The notes under the pieces: model-generated
The model's database searches: none
Told to the model about the DNA's origin: nothing
Seen by the model: only the letters and a program-made list of their open reading frames with translations
Shown: positions 42,182-50,171 of the stretch, piece by piece
How the letters are laid out: each line of letters begins with the position of its first letter
How positions within the stretch are numbered: the first letter of the stretch is position 1
Made by a program: the position numbers and the translations under genes
DNA from: an uncultured Oscillospiraceae bacterium
GTDB lineage: Bacteria > Bacillota > Clostridia > Oscillospirales > Ruminococcaceae
Length of the DNA: 64,000 bases
Direction: 5' to 3'
NCBI GenBank assembly: GCA_910579125.1
Contig: CAJTTH010000004.1
Span: 286 to 64,285, forward strand

Positions 42182-43378
42182 ATGGTAATCAAAAACGTTA
42201 AAATTAAAACCATGTCCGACAAGGACTACGAAAACGGTTTTGTGCGGTTCGGGGAGATAATTACCGAGATCGGCGATATGAACGGGTATATCCCGACGGG
42301 CGAGGAGGAGATCGACGGCTTGGGGAAAACGCTGTTCCCCGGGTTTATCGACGCACACTGCCACCTCGGAATGTGGAGCGACTGCTATTCAATGCAGCTC
42401 GAGGGCGACGACGGCAATGAAATGACCGACCCGTCCACCCCTCACTTGCGCGCCGTCGACAGCATCAATGCCATGGACAGGTGTTTCTCGGACGCGGTGA
42501 GCGCGGGCGTGACATGCGTTTGCACTGGTGTGGGCAGCGCAAATCCGATAGGCGGTTCGTTTGCGCTGATAAAAACATTTGGCTCGAAGCGCGTGGATAA
42601 GCTGATTGTGAAGTCTCCCGCCGCTATAAAATTCGCGCTGGGAGAAAATCCCAAATCCACCTACAACGACCGCGACGAAGCCCCGATAACGCGCATGGCG
42701 ACCGCGGCTATTATCCGCGAGCAGCTTCAAAAGGCGCTCCGCTACAAAGAGGACTTGGACGAGTACAAGCGCACAAAGGGTACGGACGACGAGGTCTCAA
42801 AGCCCGACTTCGACGCGAAATGCGAGGCTCTGCTGCCGCTTTTCGGCAAGGAGAACAAGTTGAAAGCGCATTTCCACTGCCACCGCGCGGACGACATCTT
42901 CACGGCGGTGAGGATATCCAAAGAATTCGGGCTGGATTACGTGCTGATACACTGCACAGATGGCGGTATAATCGCGGATGAGCTTGCTGAGGACTGCCCC
43001 GCAGTTGTTGTTGGTCCGCTCTTCGGCGACCGAGGCAAACCCGAGCTTGCCAATCACGACATCACAACACCGCATATTCTTCGCGAACACGGAATAAAGT
43101 GCGCTATATGCACCGATCATCCCGAAACTCCGATACAGTATCTGCCCATGACGGCAGCGTTAGCGGTTCGCGGAGGGCTTTCCGAGGATGACGCGCTGCG
43201 TTCCATCACGATAAACGCGGCGGAGGTTCTTGGTGTTGAAGGTATACTCGGCTCGATCGAGGTCGGCAAGAGCGCCGATTTCGTGCTGTTCGAGAGTGGC
43301 AGATCGCCGCTTGACATCATGAGCTTGCCGAATATGGTCATTGTGAACGGAAAGATCGCGGTGAACGCCGCCGTTTAA
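42182..43378 (+). CDS. Amidohydrolase family protein (imidazolonepropionase-like)
   Basis: 398 residues from the ATG at 42182, which follows AAAGGAG. Metal-dependent TIM-barrel hydrolase: FPGFIDAHCHLGMW (HxH), HFHCHRADDIF, VLIHCTDGG and ICTDHPETP (metal Asp). The C-terminal segment VLGVEGILGSIEVGKSADFVLF is typical of the imidazolonepropionase/dihydroorotase-like branch. It probably hydrolyses a cyclic amide or peptide-like bond; substrate unknown. No histidine-degradation genes are nearby, so HutI is not supported. Followed 23 bp later by the fumarase alpha gene. Confidence 0.82.
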   Translation: MVIKNVKIKTMSDKDYENGFVRFGEIITEIGDMNGYIPTGEEEIDGLGKTLFPGFIDAHCHLGMWSDCYSMQLEGDDGNEMTDPSTPHLRAVDSINAMDRCFSDAVSAGVTCVCTGVGSANPIGGSFALIKTFGSKRVDKLIVKSPAAIKFALGENPKSTYNDRDEAPITRMATAAIIREQLQKALRYKEDLDEYKRTKGTDDEVSKPDFDAKCEALLPLFGKENKLKAHFHCHRADDIFTAVRISKEFGLDYVLIHCTDGGIIADELAEDCPAVVVGPLFGDRGKPELANHDITTPHILREHGIKCAICTDHPETPIQYLPMTAALAVRGGLSEDDALRSITINAAEVLGVEGILGSIEVGKSADFVLFESGRSPLDIMSLPNMVIVNGKIAVNAAV

Positions 43379-43401
43379 TATTAAGGAGGAACAACATCAA
43401 A

Positions 43402-44244
43402 ATGCGCGAAATTAACGCTAATGAAATAACCAAAGCAATAGCGCGGCTGTGCGTTGAAGCCAATCTGCATCTACCGTGCGGAATGCGCGAGCGTATCGAG
43501 CAGAGCGCCGAATTTGAGGAGAGCGAGCTTTGCAGGAGCGTGCTCGGCGATATTGTCGCGAATGTCGACTGTGCGGCGGAGCTTGGTGTGCCGATCTGCC
43601 AGGACACGGGAATGGTGGTGGTGTTCGCGGAAATAGGTCAGGATGTTCATATCGTCGGTGGAGCATTCGAGGATGCGGTGAACAAGGGCGTTGCCGAAGG
43701 CTATGTCAACGGACGGCTTCGTCTGAGCATAGTCGGCGACCCGCTGGAGCGCGTCAACACGGGCGACAACACCCCCGCCGTTATCCATACGCGGATAGTT
43801 CCCGGCGATAAAATAAGGCTCACCGTCGCACCCAAGGGTTTCGGCAGCGAGAATATGAGCCGACTTAAGATGTTCACACCGTCCGCAGCAAAGGAAGATA
43901 TTGTAAATTTCGTTACGGAAACGGTGTCGCTCGCGGGGAGCAATCCCTGTCCGCCTATCGTTGTGGGAGTGGGCATCGGCGGCGATTTCGAGTATTCGGC
44001 GCTGCTGGCGAAAAAAGCGCTCTGCAGAGATTTGAATGTTCGCCACCCCAAGCCGCTTTACGCTGAAATGGAGCAGACTATGCTCGAAGAGATAAACAAG
44101 CTCGGAATTGGCTCGCAGGGTTTCGGCGGTACGGTGACGGCGCTGTACGTTAATATCGAAAAATCACCCACGCATATCGCGGGACTGCCCGTCGCGGTCA
44201 ATATCGGCTGCCACGTTACACGTCACGCAGAAACCGTGCTATAA
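43402..44244 (+). CDS. fumA: Fumarate hydratase class I, alpha subunit (or tartrate dehydratase alpha)
   Basis: Oxygen-sensitive 4Fe-4S hydratase subunit. 280 residues. Cluster Cys are visible in PICQDTGMVVVF, in AGSNPCPPIVVGVGIGG, and in VNIGCHVTRHAE near the end. TGFGGTVTA-like substrate loop is present as SQGFGGTVTALYV. The beta subunit normally follows immediately, but the next gene is a sigma factor, so the partner must be elsewhere or absent. Fumarase and L(+)-tartrate dehydratase alpha subunits are hard to separate by sequence. Confidence 0.85.
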   Translation: MREINANEITKAIARLCVEANLHLPCGMRERIEQSAEFEESELCRSVLGDIVANVDCAAELGVPICQDTGMVVVFAEIGQDVHIVGGAFEDAVNKGVAEGYVNGRLRLSIVGDPLERVNTGDNTPAVIHTRIVPGDKIRLTVAPKGFGSENMSRLKMFTPSAAKEDIVNFVTETVSLAGSNPCPPIVVGVGIGGDFEYSALLAKKALCRDLNVRHPKPLYAEMEQTMLEEINKLGIGSQGFGGTVTALYVNIEKSPTHIAGLPVAVNIGCHVTRHAETVL

Positions 44245-44416
44245 GCCCGTTTGGGCTTTGCCCTTGTCAATTCAGCGTTTTTCGGTGAACAACTTATATT
44301 CCGACAAAGCCTTTGCAGATACTTCAACGTTCACGTCGGCAAACGCGAAAAAAATTTAAAAATTTTGCAGCATTTTTCGAACTTATCGGGTATTACTTAT
44401 AGAGGCGGAGAAATTT

Positions 44417-44953
44417 ATGCAGACATTATCTCTGGTGACGCGCGAGAGCTTTGACGAGGTCATGCGGCTCTACACGCCGACCGTTTACGGAATAGCGTTC
44501 ACGAGGCTTCGCAACGCCGCCGACGCGGAGGATGTTGCGCAAGACGTTTTCCTGCGGTACTTCAAGGCGGACATTACATACGAGAGCGAAGAGCACCGCA
44601 AGGCATGGCTCATACGCTGTACGCTGAACCGCACAAACAGCTTCGCGTCGTCCTCGCAGTTCCGTCACAGGCTCGAGAACAAAAGCTACGACGAGCTTGC
44701 CGAAAACGAAATACCGTCCGCGAATACCGTCGAGACGCTTGCCGAACGTTCGGAGCGGAAAACAGCCGTGCTGAACGCAGTCATGGCGCTGCCGCCGAAA
44801 TACCGCACAGTGATACATCTGTTTTACTTTGAGGACATGTCGACCGCGGATATCGCCAAGGTTCTCGGTATACGCGAGCCGACCGTGAGGTCGCAGCTTA
44901 CACGCGCCCGCGAACGGCTGAAAACGCTTCTGAAGGGGGAGGTGGAGTTCTGA
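44417..44953 (+). CDS. ECF RNA polymerase sigma factor
   Basis: 178 residues. Region 2: RLYTPTVYGIAFTRLRNAADAEDVAQDVFLRYFK, with HRKAWLIRCTLNR. Region 4: ALPPKYRTVIHLFYFEDMSTADIAKVLGIREPTVRSQLTRARERLKTLL. A standard extracytoplasmic-function sigma factor, probably held inactive by the membrane protein encoded directly downstream (TGATG overlap). Its target promoters are not identified. The 172-bp gap before it shows no consensus sigma-A promoter, which fits autoregulation by an ECF-type promoter. Confidence 0.92.
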   Translation: MQTLSLVTRESFDEVMRLYTPTVYGIAFTRLRNAADAEDVAQDVFLRYFKADITYESEEHRKAWLIRCTLNRTNSFASSSQFRHRLENKSYDELAENEIPSANTVETLAERSERKTAVLNAVMALPPKYRTVIHLFYFEDMSTADIAKVLGIREPTVRSQLTRARERLKTLLKGEVEF

Positions 44954-45696
44954 TGGATTTCAGAGACGAGTACAAAAAGGAAATAACGGAGCTTTCCTCC
45001 GGCGAAACGACGGAGCGTATCCGCAGAGAGGTCATGGCACGGCTTTCGCAGAGCGGGCAGACCGAGACGGAAGTACGCGAAAAGAAGCCGCTGCCGATGA
45101 AGCGTATCGCGCTAATCGGCGGCTCGATAGCGGCGTGTCTGGTCATTGGTTTTACGGTTTTGACGGCGTACAACAGGTTCATAAACCTTGACAGCAATAT
45201 GATGGTTCCGGGTCAGAATGCGGGTGCTATGCAGCAAGGCGGCGGCAGCCGTCCGAACAGCATCAACGGTGACGCAAATGATGTGACGGGGAACGCAAAC
45301 GAAGGGATATCCTTGGACGGAAACGATTATATGAGTTCACCTGCGGACGGCAGCAGCGCGTCGGATGCGCAAAGCGTTCCACCGTCCGCAAACAGTGCCT
45401 CCGAAAGCGGCGGCGACCCTAAATTCCCCGAAGCGGACACGGGTCTTGCAAACGGCGAAACTGTGATAACGCTTGACAGCGAGGGATTTACGATCGACAG
45501 CGGCAGCAGCCGTTACCGCTTTTCGCTCATTTCCCCTGACGTGAGCGCGGGCGGTCTCACCGACGATTTTCCGGACGAACATATCGAGGCGAGATCCGCC
45601 GACGGAACCCGTTATATAATTGCGTTCCGCGAAGATGACGTTTTACTGGCAAGTATCGAATATGAAGTCCTGGGAATATATGTATTTGCAGGATAA
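44953..45696 (+). CDS. Putative anti-sigma factor, single-pass membrane protein
   Basis: 247 residues. A cytoplasmic N-terminus (about 1-50, DEYKKEITELSSGETTERIRREVMARL) is followed by one membrane helix (RIALIGGSIAACLVIGFTVLTAY, about 51-73), a Ser/Gly/Asn-rich extracellular linker, and a small C-terminal domain (about 165-247). The start overlaps the sigma-factor stop, so they are coupled. No zinc-binding HxxxCxxC anti-sigma motif is visible. The anti-sigma role is inferred from position and topology. Confidence 0.75.
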   Translation: MDFRDEYKKEITELSSGETTERIRREVMARLSQSGQTETEVREKKPLPMKRIALIGGSIAACLVIGFTVLTAYNRFINLDSNMMVPGQNAGAMQQGGGSRPNSINGDANDVTGNANEGISLDGNDYMSSPADGSSASDAQSVPPSANSASESGGDPKFPEADTGLANGETVITLDSEGFTIDSGSSRYRFSLISPDVSAGGLTDDFPDEHIEARSADGTRYIIAFREDDVLLASIEYEVLGIYVFAG

Positions 45697-45778
45697 TATT
45701 GGCAGCTTCTGACAAAATGTGTTTCAAAAAAATTGCTTGTCAATGTAAAAAATTAACAAATTTTTTTGAATATTTTTT

Positions 45779-45809
45779 CAAAACGGAATGCCGTTGGTGT
45801 TCCGTTTTG
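45779..45809 (+). terminator. Terminator of the sigma/anti-sigma operon
   Basis: AAAACGGAA/TTCCGTTTT stem with an 11-base loop, followed by GTTATATT. Confidence 0.7.
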
Positions 45810-45890
45810 TTATATTCTACATTTTTTTCATATTTTGTGAATTTAGAGATAAAATTTTATGAAAAAATTGTGAAAATCACGAAAAAGTAC

Positions 45891-45919
45891 TTGAAATGTT
45901 GAAAATTTTGTGATATAAT
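45891..45919 (+). promoter_or_regulatory. Promoter of the degenerate GGDEF-EAL gene
   Basis: TTGAAA (45891-45896), 17-bp spacer, TATAAT (45914-45919), leaving a leader of about 175 bases. Confidence 0.75.
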
Positions 45920-45925
45920 GTATAC

Positions 45926-46101
45926 AATAACATGAATGATAACGTTTACATAAGGGTGACGGTTATGTGGTATTTATTTGCTGCGGTGATTATATAATGA
46001 TTATGTTGACTGTACGGACGTAGTCAGACGGTTCGCAATATGAGACTGCGGACACGGGTGTCCGAGACAAGGGTTGTTTTTAAAAACAGAGGTGATTTTT
46101 T
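45926..46101 (+). promoter_or_regulatory. Long leader with possible leader peptide and hairpins
   Basis: A ten-codon frame at 45965-45997 (MWYLFAAVII) follows an AAGGGTGA ribosome site. Downstream, CGGACA/TGTCCG forms a tight hairpin around 46035-46055, followed by GGTTGTTTTT and then the AGAGGTGA ribosome site of the 846-residue protein. The order suggests translation- or structure-dependent control; it does not match a c-di-GMP riboswitch that I know. Confidence 0.45.
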
Positions 46102-48642
46102 ATGTTGGGATTGGAACAGGCGATAAGAAACAGCGGTAATTTCGCGTTCATAATAAAATATCAGCCTGATTTTCCCATTGAATTTCTGCCCGGAGATAAT
46201 CCCTTCTCCGAGGAAAATAAGGCTTTGCTGGGAGAGATAATCTTCCCGGAAGATTATCAGCCGTTCTGCGATATCATAAGCGAGATCGTCAGCGGTCACT
46301 CACATGATGTGAAAGCTCACGTCAGACTGAAAAGCGGGAATAACTACCGGTGGTATTACATATCGGCGGGTTCCGAATTTCGGGAGGACGGTACGCTCTC
46401 TCAATTGACGGGTATGTTGTTTGATGTGACGGAATACCTCGACTGCGGGGGCGACGACGAGGTCATGCGGACGTTCAAGAGCAAGGTCGAAAACTCTATG
46501 GGCTCGTCAAAGAACAACACGCCGCAATTGTTGGATATTCTCGGACAGGATTATCTGGAGCGTATCCAGCTCCCGTTTTCACGCATTAAAGGATTGTATT
46601 CGGCGATAATTGCCGAGGACGGCAAGATACTCGCGGCTGCGCAGGACAAAAAGATAAATCTTAACAAAATGAGTTATCAGCGCAAAAAGAGCATACGCGT
46701 AAAGCACCGCACAGTGGCTTCGTGGGTGATAGCGGGCGAGTCGCTGGAGGATATCAATGACTGCGTTCAGCTGTTGGATACCATGGTTCAGACTGTCTCC
46801 GAGATCGCAAATTCGTATGTGGTACTGTACGAGGAAATGGAAAATTCGCAGAAGGCAAACAAGCTGCTCGGCGAGAATTTCGAGGATCAGATACTCATCA
46901 ACAATGTTTACTCGCTGATACTCCGCAGCCGCAACACGGCGGCGTCGTTCGGCAGCATAATCCCGCTGATACGTGAATATTTCGGGTTGGACGATCTGGT
47001 GTTCTGCACGGACAACACGCACCCGATAAAGGTTTACCGCTGGAACGAAAACGGCGATATTATCCCGCTTATCTCCAAAACGCCGCTCAACGATCAGATC
47101 GACAAGGAGCTGGACAACAACGCGATCGTATGCATTACCGAGGACGAGCTGCGGGGTGCGGACAGTAAAGGACGAAGCTGTGCGCTTTCGAGAGTTTACG
47201 ACAACGGCAGTGCGCGCGGCGTTATCGTATTTATGTCGACTGATAAAAACCGCGTCTGGACGAACCGCGACCGCAAAATGCTGCGCAGCATTACGCAAAT
47301 AATTTCGACGGTGATCTACCGTTCGTTTATGGAGAACGAGCTTGCTGTGTCGCAGGAGCACCTGCTGCGTCTGGCTTACTTCAACACCACCACGGGAATA
47401 CCGAACAGAAGCGCGTTCGAACGCGATTTCAGCATGTACATCACCGAGGGCACAAGCGGAGCGCTCATCTCCATTGAGATAGCCAATCTCAAGGAGCTGT
47501 CCGAAACATACAGCTGTCAGTATTCCGAAGATGTTGTGCGGAGTATTGCCGAATATATCTCGGCAATACCGACGGAAAATCCCAAAAAGGTATATATGTT
47601 CTCAAACGATATTTTGTTTGTTACTATGTGCAAATCCACACGCGAGGACGCTTTAAGTCTGGCACAGGCAATTCTCATCAAGTTCCGCTCGCCTTGGTTC
47701 CTGAACGACAGCGAAAATCAACTCGACATCTACGCCGGGATAAGTATGTTCCCGAACGATGCGGACGACGTTGCCGACTGCGTTCGCGCGGCGACCAAGA
47801 CGCTCAGGCTCGCCAAGGACAGAAACCTTCACGACGCTCTGTGCTACTCGGACGGTCTCGAGGAGAAGCTCGACAACAACCTGCGCGTGAGGAAGCTGAT
47901 CATGGATGCTGCCGAAAACGATTTCAAGGGGTTCTATTTTCTGTACACCCCTGTTGTGGACGCGCATACGGGAGAGCTTGTGTGCTGCGAGGCGCACCTG
48001 TTCTGGAGCAACGGCGAAATCATTGTGTCGCGCGACAGATTTTTGCCCGTCGTTGAACGAATGGGACTTTCGGAAAGTATTTACGAGTTCGTTGTTGAAC
48101 GGCTGTGCGAGTTCTGCACGGCAGTGCGCGAAATGGGACTCGTGAATTTCCGCGTGGCATTCAGTATCCCCGAGAATATCCTTAACTCCGAGGCCGGTGT
48201 TATGATACTGCGCAAGGCGCTGCTGGAATATTCCCTGCCGCCGGAGGCCATCAGCATCTCGGTATCGGAGAGCGACGGCACGCTGGGTATGCGCAACAAT
48301 TACCTCAAGCAAATGGCGGCAAGCGGCGTGAACTTAATCGCCGATGACAAGGGCGGGAACTTCTTCACTGCCGCGCCGCTCGAAAACCCGTATATCAAAA
48401 TGCTCAAGCTGCGCTGCCGCCGTTTAAGCGACGATCCCGTATCGGCAGGCTTTGTAAGGTCGGTTATCGAGCGCGCTCATGAAAAAGGGTTAACCGTATG
48501 CATAAAGGGAGTTGACAATGTAAGGTCGCTCGAGAACGCACGCGGTTTCGATGCGGATCTGATACAAGGCATTATCAACGGCAGACCGCTCCATACCTCG
48601 GACTTTATCAAGAAAATGGTCATGAATAATTCCGTGAAATAA
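46102..48642 (+). CDS. Large cytoplasmic protein with degenerate GGDEF and EAL domains
   Basis: 846 residues, no membrane helix. A PAS-like N-terminus (about 1-120, ending FDVTEYLD), a helical/GAF-like middle (about 250-425), a GGDEF-fold domain (about 430-585) and an EAL-fold domain (about 600-840). The GGDEF signature is replaced by SNDILF and the metal Asp is missing. In the EAL domain the glutamate is kept (CCEAHLFW), but the Arg is lost, DDFGTG became DDKGGN and the KIDRS block is gone. Neither cyclase nor phosphodiesterase activity is expected; it may be a c-di-GMP or protein-binding scaffold. It stands alone downstream of a sigma/anti-sigma pair. Confidence 0.82.
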   Translation: MLGLEQAIRNSGNFAFIIKYQPDFPIEFLPGDNPFSEENKALLGEIIFPEDYQPFCDIISEIVSGHSHDVKAHVRLKSGNNYRWYYISAGSEFREDGTLSQLTGMLFDVTEYLDCGGDDEVMRTFKSKVENSMGSSKNNTPQLLDILGQDYLERIQLPFSRIKGLYSAIIAEDGKILAAAQDKKINLNKMSYQRKKSIRVKHRTVASWVIAGESLEDINDCVQLLDTMVQTVSEIANSYVVLYEEMENSQKANKLLGENFEDQILINNVYSLILRSRNTAASFGSIIPLIREYFGLDDLVFCTDNTHPIKVYRWNENGDIIPLISKTPLNDQIDKELDNNAIVCITEDELRGADSKGRSCALSRVYDNGSARGVIVFMSTDKNRVWTNRDRKMLRSITQIISTVIYRSFMENELAVSQEHLLRLAYFNTTTGIPNRSAFERDFSMYITEGTSGALISIEIANLKELSETYSCQYSEDVVRSIAEYISAIPTENPKKVYMFSNDILFVTMCKSTREDALSLAQAILIKFRSPWFLNDSENQLDIYAGISMFPNDADDVADCVRAATKTLRLAKDRNLHDALCYSDGLEEKLDNNLRVRKLIMDAAENDFKGFYFLYTPVVDAHTGELVCCEAHLFWSNGEIIVSRDRFLPVVERMGLSESIYEFVVERLCEFCTAVREMGLVNFRVAFSIPENILNSEAGVMILRKALLEYSLPPEAISISVSESDGTLGMRNNYLKQMAASGVNLIADDKGGNFFTAAPLENPYIKMLKLRCRRLSDDPVSAGFVRSVIERAHEKGLTVCIKGVDNVRSLENARGFDADLIQGIINGRPLHTSDFIKKMVMNNSVK

Positions 48643-48647
48643 TTTAT

Positions 48648-48688
48648 AAAAAAAGCCGAAGATTTTTCAACAATCCTCGGCTTTTTTT
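48648..48688 (+). terminator. Terminator after the degenerate GGDEF-EAL gene
   Basis: AAAAAAGCCGA/TCGGCTTTTTT stem continued by GAT/ATC with a mismatch, ending in T7. Confidence 0.85.
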
Positions 48689-48735
48689 ATTTTTTGGCGA
48701 AATTCAGATAAAAGGCAAAAATCGGTGAAATTCTC

Positions 48736-48764
48736 TTGCAAATACGAAAAAAAAGGTATATAAT
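48736..48764 (+). promoter_or_regulatory. Promoter of the ftsW/rodA-type gene
   Basis: TTGCAA (48736-48741), 17-bp spacer, TATAAT (48759-48764). The transcript would begin just before the inverted-repeat element, giving a leader of about 225 bases. Confidence 0.7.
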
Positions 48765-48788
48765 AATAAGTGTGCGGATTGAATAACT

Positions 48789-48969
48789 TTAAGGCAATAC
48801 CGCACAGTTATTGTCGAGCGGTTGCGCAGACAGATTTTTCGTCAGATTGTACAATGAGGACGACGCAAGGCTGTATGCCTTGCTAGGACGAATTGTGCAA
48901 GATGACGGAAAATATGCAAGCAAACGCTGACAAAGCGCGTAGCGCGGTAATTGTGCAGTATTGCCTTAA
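48789..48969. repeat. 181-bp inverted-repeat element in the ftsW leader (MITE-like or structured RNA)
   Basis: The ends are 25-base inverted repeats (TTAAGGCAATACCGCACAGT and its partner ending TATTGCCTTAA; 22 of 25 match). Inside, TTTTCGTCAGATTGTACAAT pairs with ATTGTGCAAGATGACGGAAAA, and the centre is a perfect GCAAGGC-TGTAT-GCCTTGC hairpin, so the whole element can fold as one long imperfect stem. No coding frame and no clear target-site duplication. It fills most of the 355-bp gap 48643-48997. Confidence 0.7.
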
Positions 48970-48997
48970 TATATAATTGGGAAAAATTAGGAGAACA

Positions 48998-50146
48998 ATG
49001 AAGGAATTATTAAGTTACCTTACGGGTCACCTGAAACGCGTTGATAAGGTGCTGCCTGTGATATGCTTTCTGATAACGGCGTTCGATATATTTTTGGTGA
49101 ACTCGATGTATCAGACGGATTTTGTCAATCAACGGCTCGTGAAAACGCAGTTTATCGCGGCGATATTGGGCATCTGCGCGTCGATAGTCATCAGCTTTTT
49201 CGACTACAAATTTATCACCAAGCTGTGGTATATCTACACGCCGATAGCCGTTATATTACAGCTTTTGCTGTGGTCTCCGCTGGGCGTTCACCGCGGCGAC
49301 GACCTGGCATGGATACAGATAGGCGGCAAGAACGGCATCACCATTCAGCCGTCCGAGATACTAAAGTTCGTGTTTATCATCACGCTTGCGCTGCATATCA
49401 CCAAGCTCGGCGACAAACTCAATTCTCTGCCGCGCCTGCTGCTGTTATGTGCGCACGGATTTTTCCCTGTGGCGATCATCACATTGCAAGGCGACATCGG
49501 CTCGGCGATCGTGTTTGTGTTTATTTTTATCGTTATGCTGTTTATGGCGGGTATTTCGTGGAAGTATATAGCGGCCGCCGCCGCAGCCGTTCCGCCGCTG
49601 ATCTACGTCGCGTGGAATTTTATACTGAACGACGACCACCGAAACCGAATCCTGATACTGTTTGACGAGGAGCTTCAGCAAGAGGAAATACGCGGTACGT
49701 ACTTTCAGCAAAATCAGGGGCAGATCGCACTGGGTTCGGGACAGCTTACGGGGCTGGGCTTTGACCGCGACAACCTTTCTGTTACGTTTATACCCGAGGT
49801 CGGCAACGATATGATATTCACATATATCGGCATGACGATGGGATTTGTCGGCTGCGTCGCGGTTGTTATCGCGCTGGCGGCGCTCTGCCTTAAGCTGCTG
49901 TCGAACGCCTCGGGCGCGGGCGACCCGCTTGGGCGGCTGATATGCGTGGGCGTGTTCGCACTGATACTGTTCCACTGTGTGATAAACATCGGAGTGGCGC
50001 TCTCGGTATTACCCGTTGTCGGCATACCGCTGCCGTTTATAAGCACGGGCGGCACATCGATGATAATGATGCATGCCTATATCGGCTTGGTGCTGAGCGT
50101 ATCGTCTCATAAGGAAAAGGCTAAGCATATGTTCTATGAGGAATAA
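48998..50146 (+). CDS. SEDS-family peptidoglycan polymerase (FtsW/RodA/SpoVE)
   Basis: Polytopic SEDS glycosyltransferase that polymerises lipid II for elongation, division or spore cortex. 382 residues from the ATG at 48998 (AGGAG upstream), ten membrane helices. Motifs: GGKNGITIQPSEILKFVFI, LQGDIGSAIVF with the Asp essential in RodA, QNQGQIALGSGQLTGLGF and IGVALSVLPVVGIPLPFISTGGTSM. No class B PBP partner is adjacent, so FtsW, RodA and SpoVE cannot be separated from context; the short form and GSGQL loop slightly favour RodA/FtsW of Clostridia. Confidence 0.9.
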   Translation: MKELLSYLTGHLKRVDKVLPVICFLITAFDIFLVNSMYQTDFVNQRLVKTQFIAAILGICASIVISFFDYKFITKLWYIYTPIAVILQLLLWSPLGVHRGDDLAWIQIGGKNGITIQPSEILKFVFIITLALHITKLGDKLNSLPRLLLLCAHGFFPVAIITLQGDIGSAIVFVFIFIVMLFMAGISWKYIAAAAAAVPPLIYVAWNFILNDDHRNRILILFDEELQQEEIRGTYFQQNQGQIALGSGQLTGLGFDRDNLSVTFIPEVGNDMIFTYIGMTMGFVGCVAVVIALAALCLKLLSNASGAGDPLGRLICVGVFALILFHCVINIGVALSVLPVVGIPLPFISTGGTSMIMMHAYIGLVLSVSSHKEKAKHMFYEE

Positions 50147-50171
50147 TTATTGATCGAAAGGACGGAATTTT

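Noticed and set aside
45699..45902. 67-codon frame (Lys/Phe-rich) after the anti-sigma gene
   Set aside because: It overlaps the terminator at 45779-45809 and the next promoter, is AT-rich by composition only, and has no ribosome site.
46035..46101. Cyclic di-GMP riboswitch in front of the degenerate GGDEF-EAL gene
   Set aside because: The GEMM-I conserved core (CACGCACAGGGCAAA and its tetraloop/receptor) and the GEMM-II pseudoknot pattern are absent.
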